Assembly (NCBI RefSeq): GCF_020165495.1
Contig: NZ_JAIUIE010000013.1
Location: 1-64,000, forward strand
Origin: Mesorhizobium sp. BR1-1-16
GTDB taxonomy: Bacteria > Pseudomonadota > Alphaproteobacteria > Rhizobiales > Kaistiaceae
Length of the DNA: 64,000 bases
Direction of reading: 5' to 3'
Part shown: piece after piece, positions 1 through 7,875 of the stretch
How the letters are laid out: the number at the start of each line of letters is the position of its first letter
Numbering within the stretch: the first letter of the stretch is position 1
Translations under genes and position numbers: made by a program
Notes under the pieces: generated by a model
Told to the model about the DNA's origin: nothing
Seen by the model: only the letters and a program-made list of their open reading frames with translations
Databases searched by the model: none

Positions 1-77
1 CCCGGCAATCCAGCCTTCGCCGGACCGGGGAGGACGCGACGAAAGAAAGTCTGGATTGCCGGGTCAAGCCCGGCAAT
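1..77. repeat. REP-like palindromic repeat
   Basis: CCCGGCAATCCAG at 1-13 is the exact reverse complement of CTGGATTGCCGGG at 51-63. A second nested palindrome pairs ATTGCCGGG (55-63) with CCCGGCAAT (69-77) around a 5-base loop. Motifs of this kind are dispersed many times in Hyphomicrobiales intergenic regions. It lies just past the stop codon of the minus-strand amidohydrolase and could act as a transcription-stopping hairpin, although no U-run follows. Confidence 0.6.
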
Positions 78-97
78 GACAGGAAGCGGAGCCGTAC

Positions 98-1453
98 TCA
101 CAGCGCCTCCAGGAACGCCCGCGAGGCCGCATGATGCTCGTGGCGGAGCTTCGCGAGATCGACGCCAACCGGCGCGCCATCCTCGATCCGCCATTCGCCC
201 TTGACCATGACGCGATCGGCCGCATGGGCGCCGCAGAGCACGAGGGCGGCGATCGGATCGCCGGCGCCTGAGAAGCGGAGTTCGTCCAGCGACCAGAAGG
301 CGAGGTCGGCCTGCTTGCCGACCGCGATGGCGCCGATATCGTCACGGCCGAGACAGCGGGCGGAGCCTTCGGTCGCCCAGCGCAGGGCGTCGCGATGCGT
401 GACCGTTTCGGCGTCGTAGCGGAGGCGCCCGATCATCAGCGCGTGGCGAACCGCTTCCATCAGGTTGGAATTGTCGTTCGAGGCAGAGCCGTCGACGCCG
501 AGGCCGATGGGGCTGCCCGCCGCTTCCAGTTCCTTGGTGCGGCAGATGCCGGAGGATAGCACCATGTTGGAGGTCGGGCAGTGGCAGACGCCGACGCGGT
601 GACGACCGAGCTTCTCGACCTCGGCATCGTCGAAATAGATGCCATGCGCCAGCCAGACGCGGTCATTGAGCCAACCGACCTCTTCGAGATAGTCCGCGGC
701 GGTCATGCCATGTGTCTCGCGCGCAAAGGCGGCCTCGCGCGCCGTTTCGACGAGATGCGTGTGCAGGCGGCAGTCATGCTTCTCGGCGAGCACCGCCGTC
801 TCGCGCATCAGCCGCTTGGTGACGTCGAAGGGCGCATTGGGGGCGAGGGCGACGCGCGTCATGGCGCCGTCCGAGGCATCGTGATAGCGGGCGATGACGC
901 GTTCGCAATCGGCGAGGATGACGTCGTCATCCTGTACGGCGCCATCAGGCGCAATCGCCTGGCTGTCCTCGCCGCCGGTCAGGTCGAGTGCGCCGCGCGT
1001 CAGCGTCATGCGCATGCCGATCGCCGCCGCTTCCTCGGCCTCGATATCCATCGCGTGCTCAAGGCCGCGCGGGAAGAGGTAGTGATGGTCGGAGGCCGTC
1101 GTGCAGCCCGACATCATCAGTTCGGTCATCGAAAGCCGCGCCGCGAGGCGGAAATTCTCCGCGTTCACGTGCTTCGTCCAGACCGGATAGATCGAGGCGA
1201 TCCAGGGCCAGAGCGACTTGTTGATTGCGAGCGGGTGCGCCCGCGTCATCGTCTGGAACATATGGTGATGCGTGTTGATGAGGCCGGGTGTCACGACATG
1301 GCGGCTGGCGTCGAACACGCGGTGCACCGGATGGATCGGCTCGGCGCCCTTCGGCACCAGCTCGGTGATCCGCCCATCCGCCACGACGACGCCACGCTCG
1401 GCGCCTTCTGCGAGCGTCGCGATCGGGTCCTTGATCCAGAGATGTTCGCTCAT
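98..1453 (-). CDS. 8-oxoguanine deaminase, paralogue 1
   Basis: Amidohydrolase of 451 residues that should deaminate 8-oxoguanine to urate in the cytoplasm (8-oxoguanine deaminase, formerly annotated hydroxydechloroatrazine ethylaminohydrolase). Visible motifs are the metal-binding NTHHHMFQ near residue 65, HTHLVET in the middle, HCPTSNMVLSSG, and the metal Asp in GVDGSASNDNSN. Length and end-to-end layout match the family. I chose the ATG at 1453 (protein starts MSEHLWIKDP), because its N-terminus aligns with the neighbouring paralogue; an upstream extension to 1588 looks non-homologous. The downstream partner of a tandem pair, it starts 155 bp after the stop of paralogue 2, so it may be cotranscribed or have its own promoter. 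Confidence 0.85.
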   Translation of the reverse strand: MSEHLWIKDPIATLAEGAERGVVVADGRITELVPKGAEPIHPVHRVFDASRHVVTPGLINTHHHMFQTMTRAHPLAINKSLWPWIASIYPVWTKHVNAENFRLAARLSMTELMMSGCTTASDHHYLFPRGLEHAMDIEAEEAAAIGMRMTLTRGALDLTGGEDSQAIAPDGAVQDDDVILADCERVIARYHDASDGAMTRVALAPNAPFDVTKRLMRETAVLAEKHDCRLHTHLVETAREAAFARETHGMTAADYLEEVGWLNDRVWLAHGIYFDDAEVEKLGRHRVGVCHCPTSNMVLSSGICRTKELEAAGSPIGLGVDGSASNDNSNLMEAVRHALMIGRLRYDAETVTHRDALRWATEGSARCLGRDDIGAIAVGKQADLAFWSLDELRFSGAGDPIAALVLCGAHAADRVMVKGEWRIEDGAPVGVDLAKLRHEHHAASRAFLEAL

Positions 1454-1608
1454 ATCCGCCCCGCCGCCAGCCCGCATCCACGAGACAATGCGCCGCGCCT
1501 GCGGGCAAGGCCATATGTGCGCCAAGATCGCTGGCGATGTGCTGGCGGGGATCGCGAGTGCGTGCGGATGGGCGAGGAAGGCCCTCACCCCCCGAGGTCA
1601 GAAACCGC

Positions 1609-2958
1609 TCAGACGCTTTCGAGAAACGCCTTGGCGACGCGGCCATGCTCATAGCGCAGTTCGGCAAGGTCGACGCCGACAGGCGCGCCGCCCTCGATCT
1701 TCCAGCCGCCCTTGACCATGACGCGATCAGCCTTGTAGGCGCCGCAGAGCACGAGCGCGGCGAGCGGATCGCCGGCGCCGGAGAAGCGCAGTTCGTCGAG
1801 CGTGTAGAACGACATGTCGGCCTGCTTGCCGACGGCGATCGTGCCGATGTCCTTGCGGCCGAGACAGGCGGCGGAGCCGGATGTGCCCCAGCGGAAGGCA
1901 TCGAGATGGGTGACGCTCTCGGCATTGTAGGTCAGGCGGCCAATCATCAGCGCGTGGCGCACAGCCTCGATGAGATTGGAATTGTCGTTCGAGGCCGAGC
2001 CGTCGACGCCAAGGCCGACAGGCGAGCCGGCCGCCTCCAGCTCCTTGGTCCGGCACTGGCCGGAAGCGAGCACCATGTTCGAGGTCGGGCAATGCGAGAC
2101 GCCGACGCCAGCCTTGCCGAGGCGCGCGACTTCGTCGTCGTTGAAATGGATGCCGTGGGCCAGCCAGACCCGGTCATTCATCCAGCCGACTTCCTCGAGA
2201 TAGTCGACGGGCCGATAGCCGAAATGCGCCATGCAGTAATCGATCTCGTCGCGTGTCTCGGCGAGATGGGTGTGCATGTGGCAGTTGCAGCGCTCGGCGA
2301 GCGCGGCGGTTTCGACCATCAGTCGCTTGGTGACGTTGAAAGGTGCGCAGGGCGCGAGCGCCACCTGCAGCATGGCGCCTTCCGAGGCGTCGTGATAGCG
2401 GCCGATGACCCGCTCGCAATCGGCGAGGATCGTGTCGGTGTCCTGCACGGCGCCGGAATTGGCATTGCCGCCTTCTTCCTCGGTCAGGTTCAGCGAGCCG
2501 CGCGTCAGCGTCATACGGATGCCGAGCTTGCCGGCCTCTTCGGCCTGGATGTCCATCGCCTCGTCGAGACCCGGCGGATAGAGATACTGATGGTCGGAGG
2601 CCGTCGTGCAGCCGGACATCATCAGTTCGGTCAGCGCCAGGCGCGTCGCGAGGCGGAAATTCTCCGGATTGACGTTCTTGGCCCAGATCGGGAAGAGCGC
2701 CTGCAGCCAGGGGAACAGTTCCTTGTTGATCGCGGCCGGGTGTGCGCGCGTCAGCGTCTGGAACATGTGGTGATGGGTGTTGATGAGGCCGGGCGTCACG
2801 ACATGGCGCGCGGCGTCGAAAACCGTGTGCACAGGATGAACGGGTTCGGCGCCCTTGCCGACGAGCTCGGCGATCTTGCCGTCCTCGACGACCACGCCGC
2901 GCTCGGCACCATCAGCCAGCACCGCGATCGGATCCTTGATCCACACCCTGTCGCCCAT
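1609..2958 (-). CDS. 8-oxoguanine deaminase, paralogue 2
   Basis: Second 8-oxoguanine deaminase, 449 residues, very similar throughout to the gene that follows it. It carries NTHHHMFQ, HTHLAETRDE, HCPTSNMVLASG and GVDGSASNDNSN. The substrate-loop region reads APCAPFNVT here and APNAPFDVT in the paralogue, and this copy has a few extra residues (EEEGGNANSG) near residue 185. These differences suggest the two copies could have diverged in substrate (8-oxoguanine versus another oxidised or aminated purine or triazine), but this is inference. It lies 78 bp downstream of the TDT transporter gene on the same strand, so the three genes may form one unit. Confidence 0.85.
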   Translation of the reverse strand: MGDRVWIKDPIAVLADGAERGVVVEDGKIAELVGKGAEPVHPVHTVFDAARHVVTPGLINTHHHMFQTLTRAHPAAINKELFPWLQALFPIWAKNVNPENFRLATRLALTELMMSGCTTASDHQYLYPPGLDEAMDIQAEEAGKLGIRMTLTRGSLNLTEEEGGNANSGAVQDTDTILADCERVIGRYHDASEGAMLQVALAPCAPFNVTKRLMVETAALAERCNCHMHTHLAETRDEIDYCMAHFGYRPVDYLEEVGWMNDRVWLAHGIHFNDDEVARLGKAGVGVSHCPTSNMVLASGQCRTKELEAAGSPVGLGVDGSASNDNSNLIEAVRHALMIGRLTYNAESVTHLDAFRWGTSGSAACLGRKDIGTIAVGKQADMSFYTLDELRFSGAGDPLAALVLCGAYKADRVMVKGGWKIEGGAPVGVDLAELRYEHGRVAKAFLESV

Positions 2959-3036
2959 CGTCCGGTCGCTCCCCGTCGCAAATCGTTCCGGCTGATACGA
3001 TCATGCCGGCTGCTGCGACGCAACATGATGCGGATG

Positions 3037-4221
3037 TCAGGCCGCGAGAAGCGTCGGCTTGCCGTCATAGGCGGCATCGAGGCAGGGCGAGACGAACAGC
3101 CGGCCTTCCCATGCGCCGCGCGCCGTGCGGATCGCAACGATCGTCCAGAGGATCGCGAGCGCCACCACCAGGACACCGCCGACCACGGCGAACAGGCCGA
3201 AGCCGGTCGCCCGCGCGAGGGCCAGCGTCGCCAGCGCATAGACGGCGACGGGGAAGGTCAGCGCCCACCAGCCGAGATTGAACGGGAAGCCCTCGCGGAC
3301 ATATTGTGCCGTCTTCAAGATGGCGAGCACCAGCCACCAGACGCCATAGCCCCAGAGCACCACCGCGCCGAGAATACCGGCACCGAAGGCAACGTCGCCG
3401 ACGGATGCGAGGCCCCTTGCGGCGAACAGCGTCGGCGCGTTGTTGCCGAGAAGGACGAGTGCGAGTGCGCCGGTTCCAAGCGGCCCGAGCGCCAGCCAGC
3501 AGGAGGCTGCCATGTCGCTGGGTGGCAGCCGATGCAGCACCAGGCGCAGCAGCAGAAGCACGAGGATCCCGAGCGCCGGCAGCACCGAATAGGCCCAGAG
3601 CGCGTAGCTGATGATCTCGACCGTGAAGCCCTCCGCGGGCGCGAGATGCGGCACCAGCAAGCCGCCGCTTGCGGCCGCGACCTCCGCGGCGACGATCGGC
3701 AGCAGCCAGACGGCCGTCATGCGGTCGAGGCTGTGCTGTTGCTGCGTGAACATCAGGAACGGGATCACCGTGCCACAGGCGAGCGCGAGGGCGATATCGA
3801 TCCACCAGAGTGCCGCCGCGATATCGATCGCAGCCTGGCCCCAGAGCGGGATGCCGAAGGCGAGAAAGCCGTTGATGATCGTGGCGAGGCCCATGGGGAT
3901 CGCGCCGAGGAACATCGACATCACCGGATGGCGGAAAATCCGCTTCGCCTCGTCGAAGTAGAGCAGCCAACGCGCTGCATACATGCCTGAAAAGAGGACG
4001 AAGAGCGCGATGTTGGCCAGCCAGAGCGCGCGGCCGATCTCGGCAAGGCCGGGAATATCAAGAGGGAACTGGTTGAGCGCCAGCGCGAGCCCGCCGGTGC
4101 CCATCGTCACGGCGAACCAGTTGGGCGTGAAATGGCGAACGCGCCAAAGTCCAGCATCGGCCCGAAGCGCGCCGGGCAAAGGTGTGGCATTCATGGCCGT
4201 GAAAAGGGAGCGCTCGATCAT
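3037..4221 (-). CDS. TDT/TehA (SLAC1-fold) membrane transporter
   Basis: Integral membrane protein of about 394 residues with about ten hydrophobic segments, beginning FTPNWFAVTMGTGGLALAL, the hallmark start of the tellurite-resistance/dicarboxylate transporter family (TehA, Mae1, sulphite exporter Ssu1). The family moves small anions such as dicarboxylates or sulphite; the substrate here is unknown. The ATG at 4221 is preferred because GGAG sits 7 bases before it; an ATG at 4227 is too close to that site. It is divergent from a LysR gene that probably controls it and lies upstream of two 8-oxoguanine deaminase genes on the same strand, which may mean it exports a product of that pathway (inference). 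Confidence 0.8.
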   Translation of the reverse strand: MIERSLFTAMNATPLPGALRADAGLWRVRHFTPNWFAVTMGTGGLALALNQFPLDIPGLAEIGRALWLANIALFVLFSGMYAARWLLYFDEAKRIFRHPVMSMFLGAIPMGLATIINGFLAFGIPLWGQAAIDIAAALWWIDIALALACGTVIPFLMFTQQQHSLDRMTAVWLLPIVAAEVAAASGGLLVPHLAPAEGFTVEIISYALWAYSVLPALGILVLLLLRLVLHRLPPSDMAASCWLALGPLGTGALALVLLGNNAPTLFAARGLASVGDVAFGAGILGAVVLWGYGVWWLVLAILKTAQYVREGFPFNLGWWALTFPVAVYALATLALARATGFGLFAVVGGVLVVALAILWTIVAIRTARGAWEGRLFVSPCLDAAYDGKPTLLAA

Positions 4222-4305
4222 CGTCATACTCCACGCCGCAGTGTTCCGCGGTTTCGTCCTGGCCGGCAGGCTTGATGCGGCCGGTGACGGGCACGGTGAT
4301 GCCAT

Positions 4306-4325
4306 ATGGATTTCGTGCAATCCAT
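4306..4325. promoter_or_regulatory. Inverted repeat, likely LysR-type operator
   Basis: ATGGATT at 4306-4312 and AATCCAT at 4319-4325 form a perfect 7-bp inverted repeat with a 6-base spacer, in the 151-bp gap between the divergent TDT transporter and LysR genes. A second palindrome, CGAAATTTCG, lies at 4328-4337. The spacing suits a LysR-type T-N11-A site. The AT-rich TAAAAT at 4352-4357 could be the LysR -10 box. The assignment to this regulator is inferred from position. Confidence 0.5.
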
Positions 4326-4372
4326 CGCGAAATTTCGTACTTATCATTCGCTAAAATCGAATGGAGGCCGGC

Positions 4373-5308
4373 ATGACCTTCGAACAATTGCGGATCTTTC
4401 TCGCCGTCGCCGAGCGCGAACACCTGACACGCGCGGCCGAAGCGCTGCACCTGACGCCTTCGGCGGTCAGCGCATCGATCCGCGCGCTCGAAAGCTCCTA
4501 TGGCGTCCAGTTGTTCGACCGTGTCGGCCGGCGGATCGAACTCAGCGATGCGGGGCGGCTGTTCCTGCCGGAGGCGCGGGCCGTCCTCGCCCGCGTCGGG
4601 GCGGCCGAGGCGTTGATCTCCGATCTCGGCGGGCTGAAGCGCGGAAGGCTGGCTCTGCAGGCCAGCCAGACCATCGCCAGTCACTTCCTGCCGCCGTTCA
4701 TGGTCGCTTTTCGCGCGGCGCATCCCGGCGTCGAACTCAGCCTCGTGATCGGCAATACCGAGACGGTGGCGGAAGCCGTTATCGGCGGCGAGGCCGAGCT
4801 TGGCTTCGTCGAAGGGCGGATCGCCTCGCCGCTGCTGTCCATCCGCGAAGTCGCTGCAGACCGGCTGATCATCGTGGTGCCGCCCGGTCATCCCTGGAGC
4901 GACGGGGCGCCCGTGCCGATTTCAGCGCTCGGTGAGACGCGATGGGTGCTGCGCGAGAGCGGCTCCGGCACACGCTCGTCCTTCGCCGAGGCGCTTGCCG
5001 CCGCCGGCCTTGCCGTCGAGGATCTCGACGTAGCGCTGGAGCTTCCCTCCAATGAGGCCGTGCTCGCTGCCGTGGCGTCGGCGCCATCGGCCGCCGTCGT
5101 CTCCGAAGCGGTGGCGTCCGCCATGATTGCTGCGGGACGGCTTGTGAGAGTCGATTGCGCCTTGCCGCCACGGGCCTTTTCGATGCTGCGTCACAGAGAG
5201 CGGCATCAGACGACGGCGGCGCTGGCCTTCGCCACCCTCGTCATGGCGGGGATCAATCCGCCCGCGCCGCGACCGCCTCGATCTCGACCAGAAATTCCGG
5301 CCGCGTGA
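4373..5308 (+). CDS. LysR-family transcriptional regulator
   Basis: Regulator of about 311 residues with an N-terminal winged helix-turn-helix (MTFEQLRIFLAVAEREHLTRAAEALHLTPSAVS is split by the helix turn) and a C-terminal substrate-binding-like domain from about residue 90. The sequence resembles the CysB/CbbR/YeiE branch, which senses small metabolites or anions. The ATG at 4373 is preferred over 4361 because GGAGG lies 5 bases before it. It is divergent from the TDT transporter gene, the classical layout for a LysR protein controlling its neighbour. Its last 56 bp overlap the 3' end of the convergent RidA gene, so the proline/arginine-rich tail is encoded inside that gene and may be dispensable. 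Confidence 0.85.
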   Translation: MTFEQLRIFLAVAEREHLTRAAEALHLTPSAVSASIRALESSYGVQLFDRVGRRIELSDAGRLFLPEARAVLARVGAAEALISDLGGLKRGRLALQASQTIASHFLPPFMVAFRAAHPGVELSLVIGNTETVAEAVIGGEAELGFVEGRIASPLLSIREVAADRLIIVVPPGHPWSDGAPVPISALGETRWVLRESGSGTRSSFAEALAAAGLAVEDLDVALELPSNEAVLAAVASAPSAAVVSEAVASAMIAAGRLVRVDCALPPRAFSMLRHRERHQTTAALAFATLVMAGINPPAPRPPRSRPEIPAA

Positions 5309-5642
5309 AGCCCGAGACGATATAGAGCGTCGAGGCGGGCGGCGGATGACTCACATAGCGGTCGCGGACGCTCATATAGCGGCGCATGTCCTCGCGCCGC
5401 GTGACGAAAGCCGAGAGACGGACGATATCGTTAAGGTCCATGCCGCCCTCCGCGAGAATGGCCCGGATCGCCTCGAAGCAGATTTCCGCCTGTTCCTCGA
5501 TGGTCTCCGGCACGCTGTCGTCGGGACGCACGCCGAGTTGGCCGGAGGTGAAGATGAAGCGGCTGCCGGAGGGAACGGCAACGCCGTGATGATAGCGGCC
5601 GAAGGGTGGCCGAATCGAGGGCGGGGTCAGGGGTGTGTTCAA
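5253..5642 (-). CDS. RidA family (YjgF/YER057c/UK114) protein
   Basis: Small protein of about 129 residues of the RidA superfamily, whose members hydrolyse reactive enamine/imine intermediates to keto acids and ammonia or assist ring-degradation pathways. Visible features are FTSGQLGVRPD, EEQAEICFEAIRAILAEGG, the conserved V-x-x-S-A-F-V stretch and the terminal VEIEAVAAR. No suitable ATG fits the family length; a TTG at 5642 has GGAG 6 bases upstream and is my chosen start, whereas the open frame runs to 5696. It converges on and overlaps the LysR gene by 56 bp. Its neighbours suggest a role in N-heterocycle breakdown, where RidA proteins are frequent. Confidence 0.75.
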   Translation of the reverse strand: MNTPLTPPSIRPPFGRYHHGVAVPSGSRFIFTSGQLGVRPDDSVPETIEEQAEICFEAIRAILAEGGMDLNDIVRLSAFVTRREDMRRYMSVRDRYVSHPPPASTLYIVSGFTRPEFLVEIEAVAARAD

Positions 5643-5798
5643 CCAAGGCTCCTTTTGCGCTCGCGCCAGCTTGCGTCGCAACACCGAGGCCCGCAAGTCG
5701 ACTTTCGCACAGCGATTGGGCAGAGCCGCCGAGGAGCGGCCCCCGACAGGCGATATGCCGCTATGCTGTGCAACAATCCTGCCTTAGGATCGCTGAAG

Positions 5799-5833
5799 GC
5801 ACCATCGGGGAAGCGAAGGCTTCCGGCTGGTGC
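5799..5833. repeat. Imperfect 35-bp inverted repeat upstream of sigma-54 site
   Basis: GCACCA at 5799-5804 mirrors TGGTGC at 5828-5833, and GGAAGC/GCTTCC continue the symmetry inward, leaving a short loop. It ends 7 bp before the predicted -24 element. It may be an activator-binding site, since its ends resemble NtrC half-sites but are too far apart for one canonical NtrC box. It may equally be a hairpin. The rest of the 330-bp gap 5643-5972 holds the sigma-54 site and no gene I can support. Confidence 0.35.
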
Positions 5834-5840
5834 TCCGCGA

Positions 5841-5856
5841 TGGCATGCCTCTTGCG
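5841..5856 (+). promoter_or_regulatory. Predicted sigma-54 (RpoN) promoter
   Basis: TGGCATGCCTCTTGCG matches the RpoN consensus TGGCACGRNNNTTGCW at the invariant GG (-24) and GC (-12), with exactly 10 bases between them. Transcription would start near 5867, giving a leader of about 105 bases before the binding-protein gene. This implies control by nitrogen status (NtrC-type activators) of the importer and amidohydrolase operon, in keeping with an N-scavenging role. Confidence 0.6.
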
Positions 5857-5972
5857 AGGAATTTGGCATTGCGCCGGCCGTCCCCCATCGGACGCGCAGA
5901 TCGTTTATCGGAGTGGTCGGTGAGTTTGTCGGCGCCGGTCGGACGCCGCGGGGAAGAGGGAAGGCTGAGAGC

Positions 5973-6986
5973 ATGAGATCGTTCAAGAACGGCGTTGCAG
6001 GCGCATTGGCCGGGCTGGCGGCGCTCGTCGCGGCGGGCCAGGCGTTTGCACTCGACGAAGTCAGTTTCGGCACCAACTGGCTCGCCCAGGCCGAGCATGG
6101 CGGCTTCTATCAGGCTGTCGCCGACGGCACCTATGAGAAATACGGGCTCAAGGTGAAGATCCTGCAGGGTGGTCCGCAGGCTGCGAACCGGGCGCTGCTT
6201 CTCGCCGGCAAGGCCAATTTCTACATGGCCGGCAATCTGCTGGAGCCATTCTCCTCCGTCGAGCAGGGCGTGCCGCTGGTCGAGGTCGCGGCGATCTTCC
6301 AGAAGGAGCCGCAAGTCCTGATCGCGCATCCCGATATCGGGATCGATACGTTCGAGGACCTCGCCAAGCTGCCGACCATCTTCATGGGCAAGGACGGTTT
6401 CTCGTCCTATTTCCAGTGGATGAAGTCGGCTTTTCCGGGCTTCAAGGACGAGCAGTACAAGCCCTACACCTTCAATCCGGCGCCGTTCCTCGCCGACAAG
6501 AATTCGGCGCAGCAGGGCTACATCACCTCCGAGCCGTTCGAGATCGAACGCCAGGGCGGTTTCAAGCCGAAGCTGTTCCTCCTGGCGGACAGCGGGTTCG
6601 ACACCTATTCGACCATGATCGAGACGACCCAGGATTATCTGGCCGCCAATCCTGACGTCGTGAAACGCTTCGTCGAGGCGTCGATCGTCGGCTGGTACAA
6701 TTATCTCTACGGTAACAACAAGGCTGCCAACGACGCGATCAAGGCCGACAATCCCGAGATGACCGACGACCAGATCGCCTTTTCGATCAAGACGATGAAG
6801 GACTATGGCATCGTCGATTCCGGCGAGGCGATCGAGAACGGCATCGGCTGCATGACCGCCGATCACATCAAGTCGTTCTACGACAAGATGGTGAAGGCCG
6901 GCGTCGTGAAGGCGGATATCGACATCACCAAGTCCTACGACACCCAGTTCGTCTGCAAGGGCGTCGGCAAGGACCTCAAGAAATAA
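5973..6986 (+). CDS. ABC transporter substrate-binding protein, NMT1/THI5-like
   Basis: Periplasmic binding protein of 337 residues. The N-terminus MRSFKNGVAGALAG followed by an alanine-rich core and GQAFA-LDE is a Sec signal peptide. The mature part begins VSFGTNWLAQAEHGGFYQAVADGTYEKYGL, typical of the NMT1/THI5 family that delivers pyrimidine precursors, nitrate-like compounds, aliphatic sulphonates or aromatic N-compounds. The ATG at 5973 is the one that gives the signal peptide; the frame is open further upstream but that part is not homologous. It is the first gene of a seven-gene plus-strand operon behind the sigma-54 site. The ligand is likely a pyrimidine- or purine-derived heterocycle, judged from the downstream deaminase. 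Confidence 0.85.
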   Translation: MRSFKNGVAGALAGLAALVAAGQAFALDEVSFGTNWLAQAEHGGFYQAVADGTYEKYGLKVKILQGGPQAANRALLLAGKANFYMAGNLLEPFSSVEQGVPLVEVAAIFQKEPQVLIAHPDIGIDTFEDLAKLPTIFMGKDGFSSYFQWMKSAFPGFKDEQYKPYTFNPAPFLADKNSAQQGYITSEPFEIERQGGFKPKLFLLADSGFDTYSTMIETTQDYLAANPDVVKRFVEASIVGWYNYLYGNNKAANDAIKADNPEMTDDQIAFSIKTMKDYGIVDSGEAIENGIGCMTADHIKSFYDKMVKAGVVKADIDITKSYDTQFVCKGVGKDLKK

Positions 6987-7050
6987 GCCGTTCCGCCCGG
7001 GCAGCCGGCTCGCTTACGCGCCGGCTGCCTTTCCCCGTTTCCAAGCGAAG

Positions 7051-7875
7051 ATGCCCGTGTCCTCAGCAATCAGTATCGCGCCGCAGGCGGTGCCCGGCCG
7101 GCCGATCGTCCGGCTCGAACATGTCTCGAAGACGTTCTCGAATGGAACCGTCGCGCTGAAGGACATGTCGCTCTCGATCGGCGAGGGCGAGTTCGTCAGC
7201 CTGCTCGGCCCTTCGGGCTGCGGCAAGTCGACGGCGCTTCGGATCATCGCCGGGCTCGGCGAAGCGACCACGGGCCGTGTCGACTGGCCGACCATGGCGC
7301 ATGACGCGGCCGGCAAGGTTGAGCGCGAGATCGGCTTCGTGTTCCAGGAGCCGACCCTGATGCCCTGGGCCACGGTGTTCAAGAATGTCTGGCTGCCGCT
7401 GCGCCTTGCCGGCATCTCGAAGCAGGCGGCGCGGGCGCGGGTCATGGAAGCGCTCGACATGGTCGGGCTCGCGAGCTTCGCCGACGCCTATCCGCGCGAG
7501 CTGTCCGGCGGCATGAAGATGCGCGTGTCGATCGCCCGCGCGCTGGTGACGCGGCCGCGCGTTCTGCTGATGGACGAGCCGTTCGCAGCGCTCGATGAGA
7601 TCACGCGGCAGAAGCTGAATGACGATCTGCTGCGCCTTTGGGCACAGTTCGGCTGGACCGTGGTGTTCGTGACGCATTCGGTGTTCGAATCCGTCTATCT
7701 GTCGACGCGGATCGTGGTGATGGCGCCGCGGCCCGGCCGCGTCATCGACGAGATCGCCGTCGTGGCGCCATCGCCGCGTGACCTCGCCTTCCGCACATCG
7801 CCCGAATACAGCGAACTGACACGGCGAACCTCGCAATCCCTCCATTCGGCGCTCGGCGCCAATGATCATCTATGA
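7051..7875 (+). CDS. ABC transporter ATP-binding protein (SsuB/TauB type)
   Basis: Cytoplasmic ATPase of 274 residues that powers the importer encoded by its neighbours. It has Walker A GPSGCGKST, a Q-loop in FVFQEPTLMPW, the signature LSGGMKMRVSIARAL, Walker B VLLMDEPFAALDE and a switch His in FVTHSVFES. This is the nitrate/sulphonate/taurine ATPase subtype normally paired with NMT1/THI5-type binding proteins. The stop overlaps the next start by 4 bases (ATGA), so the permease is translationally coupled. The gene starts 64 bp after the binding-protein gene. Confidence 0.9.
   Translation: MPVSSAISIAPQAVPGRPIVRLEHVSKTFSNGTVALKDMSLSIGEGEFVSLLGPSGCGKSTALRIIAGLGEATTGRVDWPTMAHDAAGKVEREIGFVFQEPTLMPWATVFKNVWLPLRLAGISKQAARARVMEALDMVGLASFADAYPRELSGGMKMRVSIARALVTRPRVLLMDEPFAALDEITRQKLNDDLLRLWAQFGWTVVFVTHSVFESVYLSTRIVVMAPRPGRVIDEIAVVAPSPRDLAFRTSPEYSELTRRTSQSLHSALGANDHL

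Noticed and set aside
1537..3990. Long plus-strand open frame of about 817 codons
   Set aside because: It is antisense to the 8-oxoguanine deaminase and TDT genes; its product is rich in Arg, His and Asp with no fold pattern, as expected for a GC-rich shadow frame.
5799..5833. Canonical NtrC-binding site
   Set aside because: The GCACCA and TGGTGC ends look right, but they are 23 bases apart, far more than in NtrC sites; kept only as an unexplained inverted repeat.
5964..5972. CTGAGA just before the NMT1/THI5-like gene as part of a TPP riboswitch
   Set aside because: It lies only a few bases before the start codon and no matching ACCTGA-type partner or stem arrangement is found upstream.
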